Assembly: GCA_011391215.1 (NCBI GenBank)
Contig: JAABQX010000027.1
Location: 1 to 63,959, forward strand
DNA: 63,959 nt
Source of the DNA: Rhodocyclaceae bacterium
Lineage (GTDB): Bacteria > Pseudomonadota > Gammaproteobacteria > Burkholderiales > Rhodocyclaceae
Direction of reading: 5' to 3'
Below are positions 16,355 through 25,192 of this stretch, piece after piece (position 1 is the stretch's first letter; every line of letters starts with the position of its first letter). The translations under genes and the position numbers were made by a program. The notes under the pieces are model-generated. The model was not told the DNA's origin, did not search any database, and saw nothing but the letters and a program-made list of their open reading frames with translations.

Positions 16355-18214
16355 ATGGCCGCAGTCCTACCCGCACCGAGCCAGTCCCGGTTGCTGCTTT
16401 CCGGTAACGAAGCCGTTGCCCGCGCCGTCTGGGAATCCGGCGTGCGCGTCGCCGCCGCCTATCCCGGTACCCCTTCCACCGAGATGCTTGAAGTCATCTC
16501 GACCTACCCGGACATTTATTCCGAATGGTCGGTCAACGAGAAGGTCTCGCTGGAGGTCGCCATCGGTGCCGCTTTCGCCGGTTCGCGCTCGTTCTGCTGC
16601 ATGAAGCATGTCGGCATGAACGTCGCCTCCGATGCACTGATGACGCTGACGCTGACCGGCGTGGCCGGCGGCCTGGTGATTGCGATTGCCGACGACGTTG
16701 GCCTGTCCTCCTCGCAAAACGAGCAGGATTCGCGTTACTGGGGTCGCTTCGCCCACATCCCCGTCTTCGAGCCCGCTGATTCGCAGGAAGCCTATGAGAT
16801 GACGAAGGCCGCCTTCGATTTCTCCGAGAAGTTCCAGGTGCCGGTGATCCTGCGCATGACGACGCGCATCAATCACGTCAAGGGCCTCGTCACCGTCGGC
16901 GAACGGGTCGCGCACGCCGCCGCCGGCTTCAAGAAGGAACCGGCGCGCTGGGTGATGACGCCCGCCGGGGCCGGCAAGCGCATCCCGCTGATGTTCGAGC
17001 GCGACAAGGTGCTGCGTGCCGAAGCTGAAATCTCGCCGCTCAACCTGATCGACAGCGGCACAGACAAACGCGTCGGCTTCGTCGCCTCCGGCCCGGCCTG
17101 GATGCACGTGCGCGAGAGCTTCCCCGACGCGCCGGTACTGAAACTCGGCTTCTCCTGTCCTGTGCCGCTGGAAAAGATTCGCGCCTTTGCCGCGACCGTC
17201 GAACAGTTGGTGATCGTCGAAGAAGTCGAGCCGCTGGTCGAGGGCGAACTCAAGGCGGCTGGTATTGATTGTTTAGGGAAAGAAATCCTGCCGCGCCAGG
17301 GCGAACTCGCCCCGAATGTGCTGAAGCCTGCGATCGCCAAGCTGCTCGGCGAGCCGGTGCCGGAAAATATCGCAGCGCCCGCCAAGGTATTCCCTCGTCC
17401 GCCGACGATGTGCGTGGCCTGCCCGCACCTCGGCGTCTATTACACGCTGGCGCAGATCAAGAACATCACCATCTCGGGCGACATTGGCTGCTACACGCTC
17501 GGGGCGGGCCATCCGTGGAATGCGCTCGACACGACGATCTCGATGGGTGCCTCGATGGGCATCGCGCTCGGCCTCGACAAAGGGCGTGGCGAGAGTGACA
17601 AGGACAAGCGCATCCTCGCCGTGATCGGCGATTCGACCTTCCTGCACATGGGCATGCAGGGCCTGCTCGACATCGTTTACAACGGCGGCAACGTCACGGT
17701 ATTGCTGCTCGACAACCGCGCCGTCGGCATGACCGGCGGCCAGTCGAATCCGGGCACCGGTCGTGATATTCACGGCGCCGAAGCGCCGCGTGTCGACTTC
17801 GCCAAGCTGGTCGAGTCGCTCGGCGTAAAGAAGGAACGCATCCACGTCGTCGATCCCTACATCCTGCCGACGCTGTTCAAGACCATCCGCGACGAGATCA
17901 AGATTCCCGAAGTCTCGGTGATCATCACCGACCAGCCTTGCGTGCTCGTCGACGACTACAAGAAGCAGAAGCCTTACGAAGTCATCGACGAAAAATGTAC
18001 CGGTTGCGGTAACTGCGTCGATGTCGGCTGCCCGGCGATCCACGTCACGCGTCGCGAGAAAGTCGTCAAGCCCAGTGGCAAGGAAGTCGAACTGCAGTTC
18101 GTGCGCATCGAAACCTCGGCCTGCACCGGCTGCACCCTCTGCGTGCAACCCTGCGCGCCCGACGCCATCGTCCATGCCGACCTGACCAAGCCGATGCGCT
18201 TGGTGCGTCACTAA
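16355..18214 (+). CDS. iorA: Indolepyruvate ferredoxin oxidoreductase, alpha subunit
   Basis: 619 residues, the fused alpha subunit that decarboxylates arylpyruvates (from Trp, Phe, Tyr) to aryl-acetyl-CoA. AAYPGTPSTEMLE is the pyrimidine-binding start, GDIGCYTLGAGHPWNALDT and GDSTFLHMGMQGLLD form the TPP-binding part, and two [4Fe-4S] motifs (CTGCGNCVDVGCPAIH and CTGCTLCVQPCAPDAI) close the chain. ATG 16355 gives MAAVLPAPSQSR. It is coupled with iorB, 9 bp downstream. In anaerobic aromatic-degrading betaproteobacteria such an enzyme feeds phenylacetyl-CoA metabolism, but no degradation genes are adjacent here. Confidence 0.93.
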   Translation: MAAVLPAPSQSRLLLSGNEAVARAVWESGVRVAAAYPGTPSTEMLEVISTYPDIYSEWSVNEKVSLEVAIGAAFAGSRSFCCMKHVGMNVASDALMTLTLTGVAGGLVIAIADDVGLSSSQNEQDSRYWGRFAHIPVFEPADSQEAYEMTKAAFDFSEKFQVPVILRMTTRINHVKGLVTVGERVAHAAAGFKKEPARWVMTPAGAGKRIPLMFERDKVLRAEAEISPLNLIDSGTDKRVGFVASGPAWMHVRESFPDAPVLKLGFSCPVPLEKIRAFAATVEQLVIVEEVEPLVEGELKAAGIDCLGKEILPRQGELAPNVLKPAIAKLLGEPVPENIAAPAKVFPRPPTMCVACPHLGVYYTLAQIKNITISGDIGCYTLGAGHPWNALDTTISMGASMGIALGLDKGRGESDKDKRILAVIGDSTFLHMGMQGLLDIVYNGGNVTVLLLDNRAVGMTGGQSNPGTGRDIHGAEAPRVDFAKLVESLGVKKERIHVVDPYILPTLFKTIRDEIKIPEVSVIITDQPCVLVDDYKKQKPYEVIDEKCTGCGNCVDVGCPAIHVTRREKVVKPSGKEVELQFVRIETSACTGCTLCVQPCAPDAIVHADLTKPMRLVRH

Positions 18215-18223
18215 GGAGCGGCC

Positions 18224-18850
18224 ATGAGCGATAACAACATCACCAACATCCTCGTCGTCGGCATCGGCGGCCAGGGCGTCATGACCGCCACCGAGATCCT
18301 CGCTGAAGCCGCCATCGCCCTCGGCCACGACGCCAAGAAAACCGAAGTCGCCGGCATGGCGCAGCGCGGCGGCGTGGTGTCGTCGCACCTGCGCTTCGGC
18401 CCCAAGGTGCTCTCGCCGCAAATCATGGCCGGCACGGCAGACCTGCTGGTCGGCTTCGAATCCGCCGAGACGCTGCGCTGGTGCCATTACCTCAAGCCCG
18501 GCGGCCTGGTGCTGATGAACACCGCGCGCCTCGTCCCGCCGGTGGTCGACCTCGGCCTTTACGATTACCCGGACGATCCGCTCGCCGAAATCAAGGAACG
18601 CGGTTATCAGGTACATGCCTTCGACGCCATGGCCATCGCGCTGGAACTTGGCGATGTACGCCTCGGCAACACGGTGATGCTCGGCGCCATGGCCGACCAC
18701 CTGCCCTTCCCACCCGGTGTGTTACTCGAGGCAATCCTCAAGCGTTTCTCTGCACGAAAGCCGCACATGGTCGAGATCAACCGTCAGGCCTTCGAAGCAG
18801 GGCGTGCCGCTGACAAGGCGGCTCAACACAAAGAGGTAGAACCCGCATGA
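18224..18850 (+). CDS. iorB: Indolepyruvate oxidoreductase, beta subunit
   Basis: 208 residues with the gamma-type domain start [18 protein letters not shown] and [21 protein letters not shown], the standard IorB features. The protein forms the heterodimer with IorA and has no cofactor motif of its own. It overlaps folD by four bases (ATGA), so the iorAB-folD-purE-tsaC genes may share a transcript. Confidence 0.92.
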   Translation: MSDNNITNILVVGIGGQGVMTATEILAEAAIALGHDAKKTEVAGMAQRGGVVSSHLRFGPKVLSPQIMAGTADLLVGFESAETLRWCHYLKPGGLVLMNTARLVPPVVDLGLYDYPDDPLAEIKERGYQVHAFDAMAIALELGDVRLGNTVMLGAMADHLPFPPGVLLEAILKRFSARKPHMVEINRQAFEAGRAADKAAQHKEVEPA

Positions 18851-19701
18851 CCGCAAAAATCATCGACGGCAAGGCGCTTGCTGACGCCGTGCGTGCCGAA
18901 CTGGCGGAGAAAGCCGCCACCCTCAAGGCCACGCAGGGCATCACGCCCTGCCTCGCCGTGATTCTCGTCGGCGAAGATCCGGCCTCCAGCGTCTATGTGC
19001 GCAACAAGGTTGCTGCTTGTGAAAAAGCCGGCTTCCGCTCGATCCGGGAAACCTACCCAGCGAATGTCGAGCCGATGGTGGTACTGGGCAAGATCGCCGA
19101 ACTGAATGCCGATCCGGACGTGCATGGCATCCTCGTGCAGTTGCCGCTGCCCAAACAGTTCGACACAGAAGCTGTACTCGAAGCCATCGTGCCCGAGAAA
19201 GATGTCGACGGCTTCCATGCCGAGAACGTCGGCGCGCTGATGCAGGGTAATCCGCGCTTTATCCCCTGCACGCCCTACGGCGTGATGAAAATGCTGGAAA
19301 GTGCGAACGTACCCCTCAAAGGTGCGGAAGCCGTCATCGTCGGCCGCAGCAATATCGTCGGCAAGCCGATGGCGATGCTGCTGCTCGCCCAGTCTTGCAC
19401 TGTCACCGTCTGCCATTCGCAATCGAAGGACCTGGCCTTCCATACCAGACGCGCCGACATTCTCGTCGCCGCCGTCGGGCGTGCAAAGATGATCACCGGG
19501 GACATGATCAAGCCGGGGGCAACCGTCATTGACGTGGGAATTAATCGTACCGCCGACGGCAAGCTCTGTGGCGATGTCGACTTCGAGTCGGCCAAAGAAA
19601 TTGCCGGCGCGATTACCCCGGTGCCCGGCGGCGTGGGCCCGATGACCATCACCATGCTGCTCGCCAACACACTCGAATCTGCTGAAAGGACATTGAAATG
19701 A
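18847..19701 (+). CDS. folD: Bifunctional methylenetetrahydrofolate dehydrogenase/cyclohydrolase
   Basis: 284 residues, the normal FolD length. It interconverts 5,10-methylene-, methenyl- and 10-formyl-tetrahydrofolate. Motifs: [14 protein letters not shown] (catalytic Tyr-Lys region), [19 protein letters not shown], the dinucleotide loop [14 protein letters not shown], and [14 protein letters not shown]. The start overlaps iorB and the end overlaps purE by four bases each, so expression is linked to both. Confidence 0.96.
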   Translation: MTAKIIDGKALADAVRAELAEKAATLKATQGITPCLAVILVGEDPASSVYVRNKVAACEKAGFRSIRETYPANVEPMVVLGKIAELNADPDVHGILVQLPLPKQFDTEAVLEAIVPEKDVDGFHAENVGALMQGNPRFIPCTPYGVMKMLESANVPLKGAEAVIVGRSNIVGKPMAMLLLAQSCTVTVCHSQSKDLAFHTRRADILVAAVGRAKMITGDMIKPGATVIDVGINRTADGKLCGDVDFESAKEIAGAITPVPGGVGPMTITMLLANTLESAERTLK

Positions 19702-20189
19702 GTCACCCCCTCGTCGGCATCGTCATGGGCTCGGACTCCGACTGGCCCATCATGAAAGCCTGTGCCGAAACGCTCAAGCAGTTTGGCGTGCCCTACGAAG
19801 CCAAGGTGCTGTCGGCCCATCGCACACCGGATGCCGCCCTAGACTATGCCAGCGGCGCGGCTGACCGCGGTATGAAAGTGCTGATCGGCGCAGCGGGCGG
19901 CGCCGCCCATTTGGCCGGCGTGCTGGCGGCAAAAACAGAACTGCCGGTGCTGGCCGTGCCGATGCCCTCCAAGCACCTGCAAGGGCTCGATTCGTTGCTG
20001 GCGATGGTACAGATGCCGGGCGGCATTCCCGTCGCCACCTTTGCCATCGGCGAGGCCGGTGCGACCAACGCGGCCCTGTTCGCCGTCTCCATGCTGGCGC
20101 TAAGTGATCGCAAAATGGCGAAAAAGCTTTCCGACTTCCGTGTCAGCCAAACCGAGAAGGTACTGGCGAAGACACTGCCCGAGGTTTGA
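19698..20189 (+). CDS. purE: N5-carboxyaminoimidazole ribonucleotide mutase
   Basis: 163 residues, class I PurE of purine synthesis. It has the start [14 protein letters not shown], the conserved SAHRTPD, and [17 protein letters not shown]. It carries out the CAIR mutase step; the partner purK is not in the window. The stop codon overlaps the tsaC start codon. Confidence 0.96.
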   Translation: MSHPLVGIVMGSDSDWPIMKACAETLKQFGVPYEAKVLSAHRTPDAALDYASGAADRGMKVLIGAAGGAAHLAGVLAAKTELPVLAVPMPSKHLQGLDSLLAMVQMPGGIPVATFAIGEAGATNAALFAVSMLALSDRKMAKKLSDFRVSQTEKVLAKTLPEV

Positions 20190-21175
20190 TGTCAGCAGAG
20201 ATCGAACGCGCAGCAAGCTTGTTGCGCGCAGGCGAACTGGTCGCCTTTCCCACCGAGACAGTTTACGGCCTGGGTGCGGATGCACGTAATCCGGCAGCGG
20301 TAGCCAAGATCTTCGCCGCCAAGGGACGCCCGGCCGATCATCCGCTGATCGTGCACCTGCCCGATGCCACGCATCTGGAACGCTGGGCGCGCGACATCCC
20401 TGAAGCCGCATGGGTGCTGGCCAAGGCCTTCTGGCCCGGCCCGCTGACGCTGATCCTCAAGCGCCAGCCGGACGTGCCCGATGCCGTCACTGGTAGCCAG
20501 GACACCGTCGGCCTACGTGTGCCGAACCATCCGCTGGCGCTCGAATTGCTCCAGGCTTTTGGCGCGGGCATCGCCGCCCCCTCGGCCAACCGCTTCGGCC
20601 GCATCAGCCCGACCACGGCAGACCATGTGCGGGAGGATCTCGGTGATGCGGTAGCGCTGATTCTCGACGGCGGTCCCTGCACGGTCGGTATCGAATCCAC
20701 CATCATCGACATGAGCGGGCCGCGCACCATCGTGCTCCGGCCGGGCATGCTTTCCGCCATCGATATCGGCCGCGTGCTCGGCCGCGTGCCGATGAGTGCG
20801 GATGACCCATTGGCACCGCCGGCGGTCAGAAATACGCGGGCTCCGGGTACGCTCGAAGCACACTACGCCCCGCGCACGCCGCTGGTACTGATGCCCGACG
20901 ACAGCCTGCCGATCACCTTGCGCAATGCCATCGTGCAACAGGAACACGTCGCCGTGCTGGCCACCTTTCCCGCACCCTTTGGCCATCCGCTCATCGAATG
21001 GCATGTCGCCCCCACCGACCCCGCCGGCTTCGCCCGCGACTTGTATGCCAACCTGCGCATGCTCGACGCGCTCGGTTGTACCCGCATCATCGTGCAAAAA
21101 CCGGTTGGCCAACCCTGGCAGGCCATCCACGACCGCCTCAAGCGCGCGGCGGCCGGCTCGGGGGGCGATGCCTAA
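20189..21175 (+). CDS. tsaC: Threonylcarbamoyl-AMP synthase, long Sua5 form
   Basis: 328 residues: an N-terminal YrdC domain (LVAFPTETVYGLGADARN, KGRPADHPLIVHL, SANRFGRISPTTADHV) followed by a C-terminal Sua5 domain beginning near APGTLEAHYAPRTPL. The enzyme makes threonylcarbamoyl-AMP for the t6A modification at position 37 of ANN-decoding tRNAs. The last codons run through a GC-rich 13-mer shared with 8528-8540. ATG 20189 overlaps the purE stop. Confidence 0.93.
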   Translation: MSAEIERAASLLRAGELVAFPTETVYGLGADARNPAAVAKIFAAKGRPADHPLIVHLPDATHLERWARDIPEAAWVLAKAFWPGPLTLILKRQPDVPDAVTGSQDTVGLRVPNHPLALELLQAFGAGIAAPSANRFGRISPTTADHVREDLGDAVALILDGGPCTVGIESTIIDMSGPRTIVLRPGMLSAIDIGRVLGRVPMSADDPLAPPAVRNTRAPGTLEAHYAPRTPLVLMPDDSLPITLRNAIVQQEHVAVLATFPAPFGHPLIEWHVAPTDPAGFARDLYANLRMLDALGCTRIIVQKPVGQPWQAIHDRLKRAAAGSGGDA

Positions 21176-21295
21176 ATACACCCGATACCCGTTTTTTATC
21201 GCGGCATTGCAAACAATGCTGTTCGTGGATGATCGAAAACGCTAAGATTTCGCACTTGCCGCACCAGACACCGTAGCTGACACAGGAGCTCACGC

Positions 21296-21916
21296 ATGAC
21301 GACCATCATCCACAAGGAAGTTGCCGCCTCCCAGGCGCTCATGACGTTCAAGGCGCCGCAAGGCACCGGTTTCAGCGAGCCCAGCACCTTTACGTTGGTA
21401 CGCGCCGATTCCCCGGCCATGTGCGTGATGACTGACTTCAAGCAGGTTTCCGTTGCTACGATCAGCCCGGATGCGACCCTGGCTGCGGCCAACCAGACGA
21501 TGATCTCGCGCGGCGTGCGTCTCCTGTTGGTGGTGAACCGCGATGATGAAGTGATTGGCCTGATCACCTCGCGCGACACCAGCGGCGAGAAACCGATCCA
21601 GATGGTTCAGGAACGTGGCGGCAAGTTTTCCGACCTGCTGGTCAGCGACCTGATGTGTCCGCGCGAACGTATCGACCTGCTCGACACCCGCGACGTGCTC
21701 ACGGCAAAAGTGAGCGATATCGTTGCCACCATGAAGCACTTCAAGCGCCAGCACCTGATGGCTGGCGATCGCGATCCCATCACCAACAAGGTGCGCATCC
21801 GCGGCGTCTTTTCCGCCACCCAGATCGGCCGCCAGCTCGGCGCGGCGATCCAGACTTTCGACGTCGGCGCCACCTTCAGCGAGATTGAAGGACTGCTGGC
21901 ACAGGATAATGTCTAG
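21296..21916 (+). CDS. CBS-domain protein
   Basis: 206 residues with two CBS modules. The first is centred on VSVATISPDATLAAANQTM, RGVRLLLVVNRDDEVIGLIT. The second has VSDLMCPRERIDLLD and IVATMKHFKRQHLMAGDRD. CBS pairs bind adenine nucleotides and act as energy or redox sensors. There is no fused catalytic or transport domain, so it probably regulates a partner in trans. AGGAGCT precedes the start. Single-gene promoter in the 120-bp gap upstream; no operator recognised. Confidence 0.8.
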   Translation: MTTIIHKEVAASQALMTFKAPQGTGFSEPSTFTLVRADSPAMCVMTDFKQVSVATISPDATLAAANQTMISRGVRLLLVVNRDDEVIGLITSRDTSGEKPIQMVQERGGKFSDLLVSDLMCPRERIDLLDTRDVLTAKVSDIVATMKHFKRQHLMAGDRDPITNKVRIRGVFSATQIGRQLGAAIQTFDVGATFSEIEGLLAQDNV

Positions 21917-21924
21917 GTGAGCGT

Positions 21925-22857
21925 CTGAGCCTCACCCTCGAGCTTGCGCTGTGCTGGACGAGCGACAATGTCCAGCATGAGGATCGTCACTGGTTCACCG
22001 ATGTCGATCCGCTGGAAACCGATCTTCCCGAAGAAATCGCCGCCGCACTTGAAAAAGTCGGCGCTGGCGGGACGGCGGAGTTCGCTCTCACTGACCCGCT
22101 GGCAACCCTGAGTGTCCGCGTCCTCGCTGTACCCCCGGAACCCGCCACCGGCTACCTGCCCGTCCTCTACGCACTGAAAAGTGCCAGCGCCGCGCGGCAG
22201 GCGGCCGCCCCGCAACTGGCCGGCCTAGGCGAGCCGTACGCCCGGCCGGAGCCTGACGATACGGCTTTCTACGCGCAGCCGCGCCTCGTCGATCACCTCG
22301 ACGCCACAGCCCTCGGCCATTGGCGAGAACTTACCGGTTGCTTCGTGCAGAACGGCATGGCGGTACTGGATTTGATGGCCAGCCACGACTCCCACCTGCC
22401 ACCGCAAGCCAAGCCCGCCAGCCTCACCGGAATCGGCATGAATGCCACGGAACTGGCAGCCAACAGCGCACTCACGACGCGCATCGTCCACGACCTCAAC
22501 GCCAACCCCGCACTGCCCTGCGCCACGGCGAGCTTCGACCTGGTGTTATGCGCGCTCTCCATCGAATATCTGGAGTGCCCCGAAGCGATACTGCGCGAAG
22601 TCGCGCGGGTGCTCAAACCCGGTGGTACGTGCGTAGTGAGTTTTTCGGAGCGCTGGTTTCCACCGAAGGCCGTACTGCCCTGGCCGCCCATGAACTCCTT
22701 CGTGCGCCAGGCCTGGGTACTGCGCCATTTGCAGCGGGCTGGTTTCCAGAACCTGCACAGCGCCTCGCTGCGCGGCTACCCGCGTCCGCCGGACGACAAA
22801 TACATCCGCCAGACCCGGCTGGCTGATCCGCTCTACGCCGTTTGGGGCTCTCCCTGA
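21925..22857 (+). CDS. Class I SAM-dependent methyltransferase, start unclear
   Basis: The frame is open from TAA 21907 to TGA 22857. The C-terminal 170 residues show a methyltransferase fold: NGMAVLDLMASHDSHLP, then SFDLVLCALSIEYLECPEA and EVARVLKPGGTCVVSFSERWFP. The conserved sequence clearly extends upstream (HWRELTGCFV, FYAQPRLVDHL) well before GTG 22345. No ATG, GTG or TTG occurs in frame between 21910 and 22344; only CTG codons (21925, 21949) do. A GTG at 21917, next to the CBS stop, is in another frame. A start-proximal frameshift or a non-canonical start must be considered. A repeat copy (22053-22076) is read through as EKVGAGGTAE. Confidence 0.6.
   Translation: MSLTLELALCWTSDNVQHEDRHWFTDVDPLETDLPEEIAAALEKVGAGGTAEFALTDPLATLSVRVLAVPPEPATGYLPVLYALKSASAARQAAAPQLAGLGEPYARPEPDDTAFYAQPRLVDHLDATALGHWRELTGCFVQNGMAVLDLMASHDSHLPPQAKPASLTGIGMNATELAANSALTTRIVHDLNANPALPCATASFDLVLCALSIEYLECPEAILREVARVLKPGGTCVVSFSERWFPPKAVLPWPPMNSFVRQAWVLRHLQRAGFQNLHSASLRGYPRPPDDKYIRQTRLADPLYAVWGSP
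22053..22076 (-). repeat. Dispersed 24-bp repeat, copy 6 (inside methyltransferase frame)
   Basis: Exact consensus on the minus strand. Read from the plus strand within the methyltransferase frame it encodes KVGAGGTA, so the element sits in reverse orientation relative to the gene. Confidence 0.95.
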
Positions 22858-22872
22858 CAATCAAGGGGTCGG

Positions 22873-23070
22873 TTACGCCATTGAAGACAGGGCGGCAGCC
22901 AGATCAGCGTTGTCGTTCTTTGCATGAGGAGGATGGATAGAGGACCCTCCCCGGCCACTATGCTTTCCCGAGGCGATTTCTTGTTGTTTTTGCGCTGACC
23001 ATTTACACAGCGGCTGAGCGACAAGAAAAGCCTCGAACTGATCCCAGTCATCTATCACGGCATTGGACAT
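22873..23070 (-). CDS. Small hypothetical protein, 65 residues
   Basis: The start ATG 23070 is preceded by a strong ribosome site, AAGGAGCAGGAA, which is the main reason to accept the gene. The product begins MSNAVIDDWDQFEAFLVAQ and is hydrophilic, with no membrane segment and no domain I recognise. It is convergent with the methyltransferase gene and upstream of nothing on its own strand except intergenic sequence, so it is probably transcribed alone or by readthrough. Confidence 0.55.
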   Translation of the reverse strand: MSNAVIDDWDQFEAFLVAQPLCKWSAQKQQEIASGKHSGRGGSSIHPPHAKNDNADLAAALSSMA

Positions 23071-23113
23071 TTCCTGCTCCTTGATTTTCTAGTAGCAGTA
23101 TTCTGCACATTCT

Positions 23114-25192
23114 TCAAGCAGTCAACTTGCGATAGATGTCGGCCACTTTCAGGGGGAGCTTCTTCACGTCGTCCAGCACGGCAAAACTCGCCGGGCCGTA
23201 CATGTGGCGCAGGTAATCCGCGCCGTAGCGGTCGATGGTGATGCAGTAGCTGCGAATGCCCTGCTCGCGCGCTTCCTGCAAGGCGCGGCGCGTATCCTCG
23301 ATGCCATACTGGCCGCGATACTCGTCGCCGAAATCATCCGGCCGGCCGTCGGAAAGCGTCACCAATAACTTGTGGCGTGCCGGTTGTCTGGCAAGCAAAT
23401 GGGTGAGATGGCGGATCGCCACACCCATGCGCGTGTAGTCCTTGGCCTCGATGGCATCGATGCGGCCACGCACGGTTTCGTCGTAACGATCGGCAAAACC
23501 CTTGATGCGATAGATGTCACAGCGCGTACGCGTCCAGCCGCTGAAGCCGTAGATGGCATAGCTGTCGCCGAGTTTTTCCAGCGCCTCGCAAAGCATCACC
23601 AGCGCCTCGCGTTCGGCATCGTTGATCCAGCCCTTGGTCGAGCCGCTCATGTCCACCATGAACATCGCGGCCAGACTACGCTCGTTGCGCATGCGGCGGC
23701 AGAACAGCCGGGGCGAAGGTTCAGCGCCGCTCCTGCGATCATTCACCGCCTCGACCAGCGCATCGAGATCAATCTCTTCGCCATCTGGCTGACGGCCAAG
23801 GATGCGGTCCTCGCCGCGCACCGCCTCGAAGCGCCGCTTGAGCTGATGAATGAAGGGTGCATAGCGTTGCTTGACATCCGCCACGAAGTGACCATCGCCC
23901 GGTTGCACATCCGCCAGAAAGACATGGCACCAGTTGCGTCGGTAGGCGTTGCGCCGATAGTCCCACTCGTCGTAGCGAAAATCGGCGTCGCGCGCACTGG
24001 TCTGCTCGGGCAGGCCGAGATCCTTGCCGGTCGGATTCCACAGACCATCGCCGGCGGCGGTGAGCGCTTCCGGCGGCACATCCCCGAGATCCTGCACCAG
24101 CGATTGCGCCGCCGCACGTGCATCTGGCGGCAATCGCACGGCTTCGCCATCAAGCTGGATCTCGATTTCACCGGTTTCCTTTTGCATGAGTGCGGCGAAT
24201 TCGGAGGGTTTCGCCGGCTTCCGACCCGCCATGCCTTTGAGCGCACCGAGCGCCTTGCGCAGGGTTTCGGTATCGCGGGTAATGCGTTCGGCGCGCACGC
24301 GGCTGGCCACGGCCGGATCGAGCCGGCCGATAAAAGTCGGCGCTGGCGGGACGGCGTTCCGTTCCATGAACACCGCCAGCCACTTGAGTGTCACTTCGAT
24401 CGAGGCGGCAGGCGCCTGCAATTCCGGCAGCGCTTCCTTCATCTCATCCGGCCAGGCGCCGCGCAAGGTGGACAGCGCATGGCCCAGTCCGGGCAAATCA
24501 CGGCTGACGATCGCCTCCAGGCGCACGGCCTCCAGCGCCGCCAGCCAGCTCAGCGCTGCATCTCTCTCGGGCCAACGGTCGACCTCGGCTTCGAGATCAA
24601 CGCTGAACGTGCCATAGCGCGTCTGCGCCCACAATTGCACCGCGAGCGCCTTGTAGAGCTGGCGGTTGTCTTCGGCTGCCGTGAAATGCGCGATGCGGGC
24701 GGGCAAAAATATCGTCTCGGTATCCGTCCAGGGGTAAGTGCCTGCTTTCAGTGCCAGCGGCCGGCCGGAAAGACCCTGCACAAAACGGCCGAGCCGCGGC
24801 TCGACATCGCCGAAGCTCGCGAACAGACGCCCTTCGCGGATGGCGATAAAGCCATCGAGATCACGCAGGCGTTCCATCGCCGGCCGCAGGCCTTCGCGGT
24901 CATAGCTGTCGAGCCCGGACAGAATCCAGGCTTCGAAGGCGCCATGGTCATCCGGGTCGATGCGCTCGAGCGTCTTGGGCGCCAGCATGGCGATGATGTG
25001 GCCAATTTCGGTATTGGTTTGGGCGCCCACGCCGGCCCAGTGCAGCACCAGTTCTTGATGGGCGCGCGTCAAGGGGGCGAGCAAGGTCGCCAGCCGCTCG
25101 ATCGAGCGATGCGAGGGCGAGGCAAACAGCAGCGTGTCGAGCTGCTCTTCGAGTTCGTGCTCGAAGAGACGCCGCCCTTTTTCTTCGGCCAC
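23114..25192 (-). CDS. VWA-domain protein of the CbbO/NorD family
   Basis: 692 residues with a long N-terminal helical region and a C-terminal von Willebrand A domain. The MIDAS motif is MFMVDMSGSTKGW near residue 500. With the AAA+ partner encoded just upstream it forms a CbbQO/NorQD-type complex; such complexes remodel metalloenzymes or RuBisCO. GTG 25192 overlaps the partner's stop codon by one base. A dispersed-repeat copy (24332-24355) is translated in frame as VPPAPTF at about residue 280. There is no RuBisCO or NO reductase in the window, so the client is unknown. Confidence 0.85.
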   Translation of the reverse strand: MAEEKGRRLFEHELEEQLDTLLFASPSHRSIERLATLLAPLTRAHQELVLHWAGVGAQTNTEIGHIIAMLAPKTLERIDPDDHGAFEAWILSGLDSYDREGLRPAMERLRDLDGFIAIREGRLFASFGDVEPRLGRFVQGLSGRPLALKAGTYPWTDTETIFLPARIAHFTAAEDNRQLYKALAVQLWAQTRYGTFSVDLEAEVDRWPERDAALSWLAALEAVRLEAIVSRDLPGLGHALSTLRGAWPDEMKEALPELQAPAASIEVTLKWLAVFMERNAVPPAPTFIGRLDPAVASRVRAERITRDTETLRKALGALKGMAGRKPAKPSEFAALMQKETGEIEIQLDGEAVRLPPDARAAAQSLVQDLGDVPPEALTAAGDGLWNPTGKDLGLPEQTSARDADFRYDEWDYRRNAYRRNWCHVFLADVQPGDGHFVADVKQRYAPFIHQLKRRFEAVRGEDRILGRQPDGEEIDLDALVEAVNDRRSGAEPSPRLFCRRMRNERSLAAMFMVDMSGSTKGWINDAEREALVMLCEALEKLGDSYAIYGFSGWTRTRCDIYRIKGFADRYDETVRGRIDAIEAKDYTRMGVAIRHLTHLLARQPARHKLLVTLSDGRPDDFGDEYRGQYGIEDTRRALQEAREQGIRSYCITIDRYGADYLRHMYGPASFAVLDDVKKLPLKVADIYRKLTA
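24332..24355 (-). repeat. Dispersed 24-bp repeat, copy 7 (inside cbbO/norD-like gene)
   Basis: Exact consensus on the minus strand, in the same direction as the gene. It encodes AVPPAPTF between two helical segments of the protein. Confidence 0.95.
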
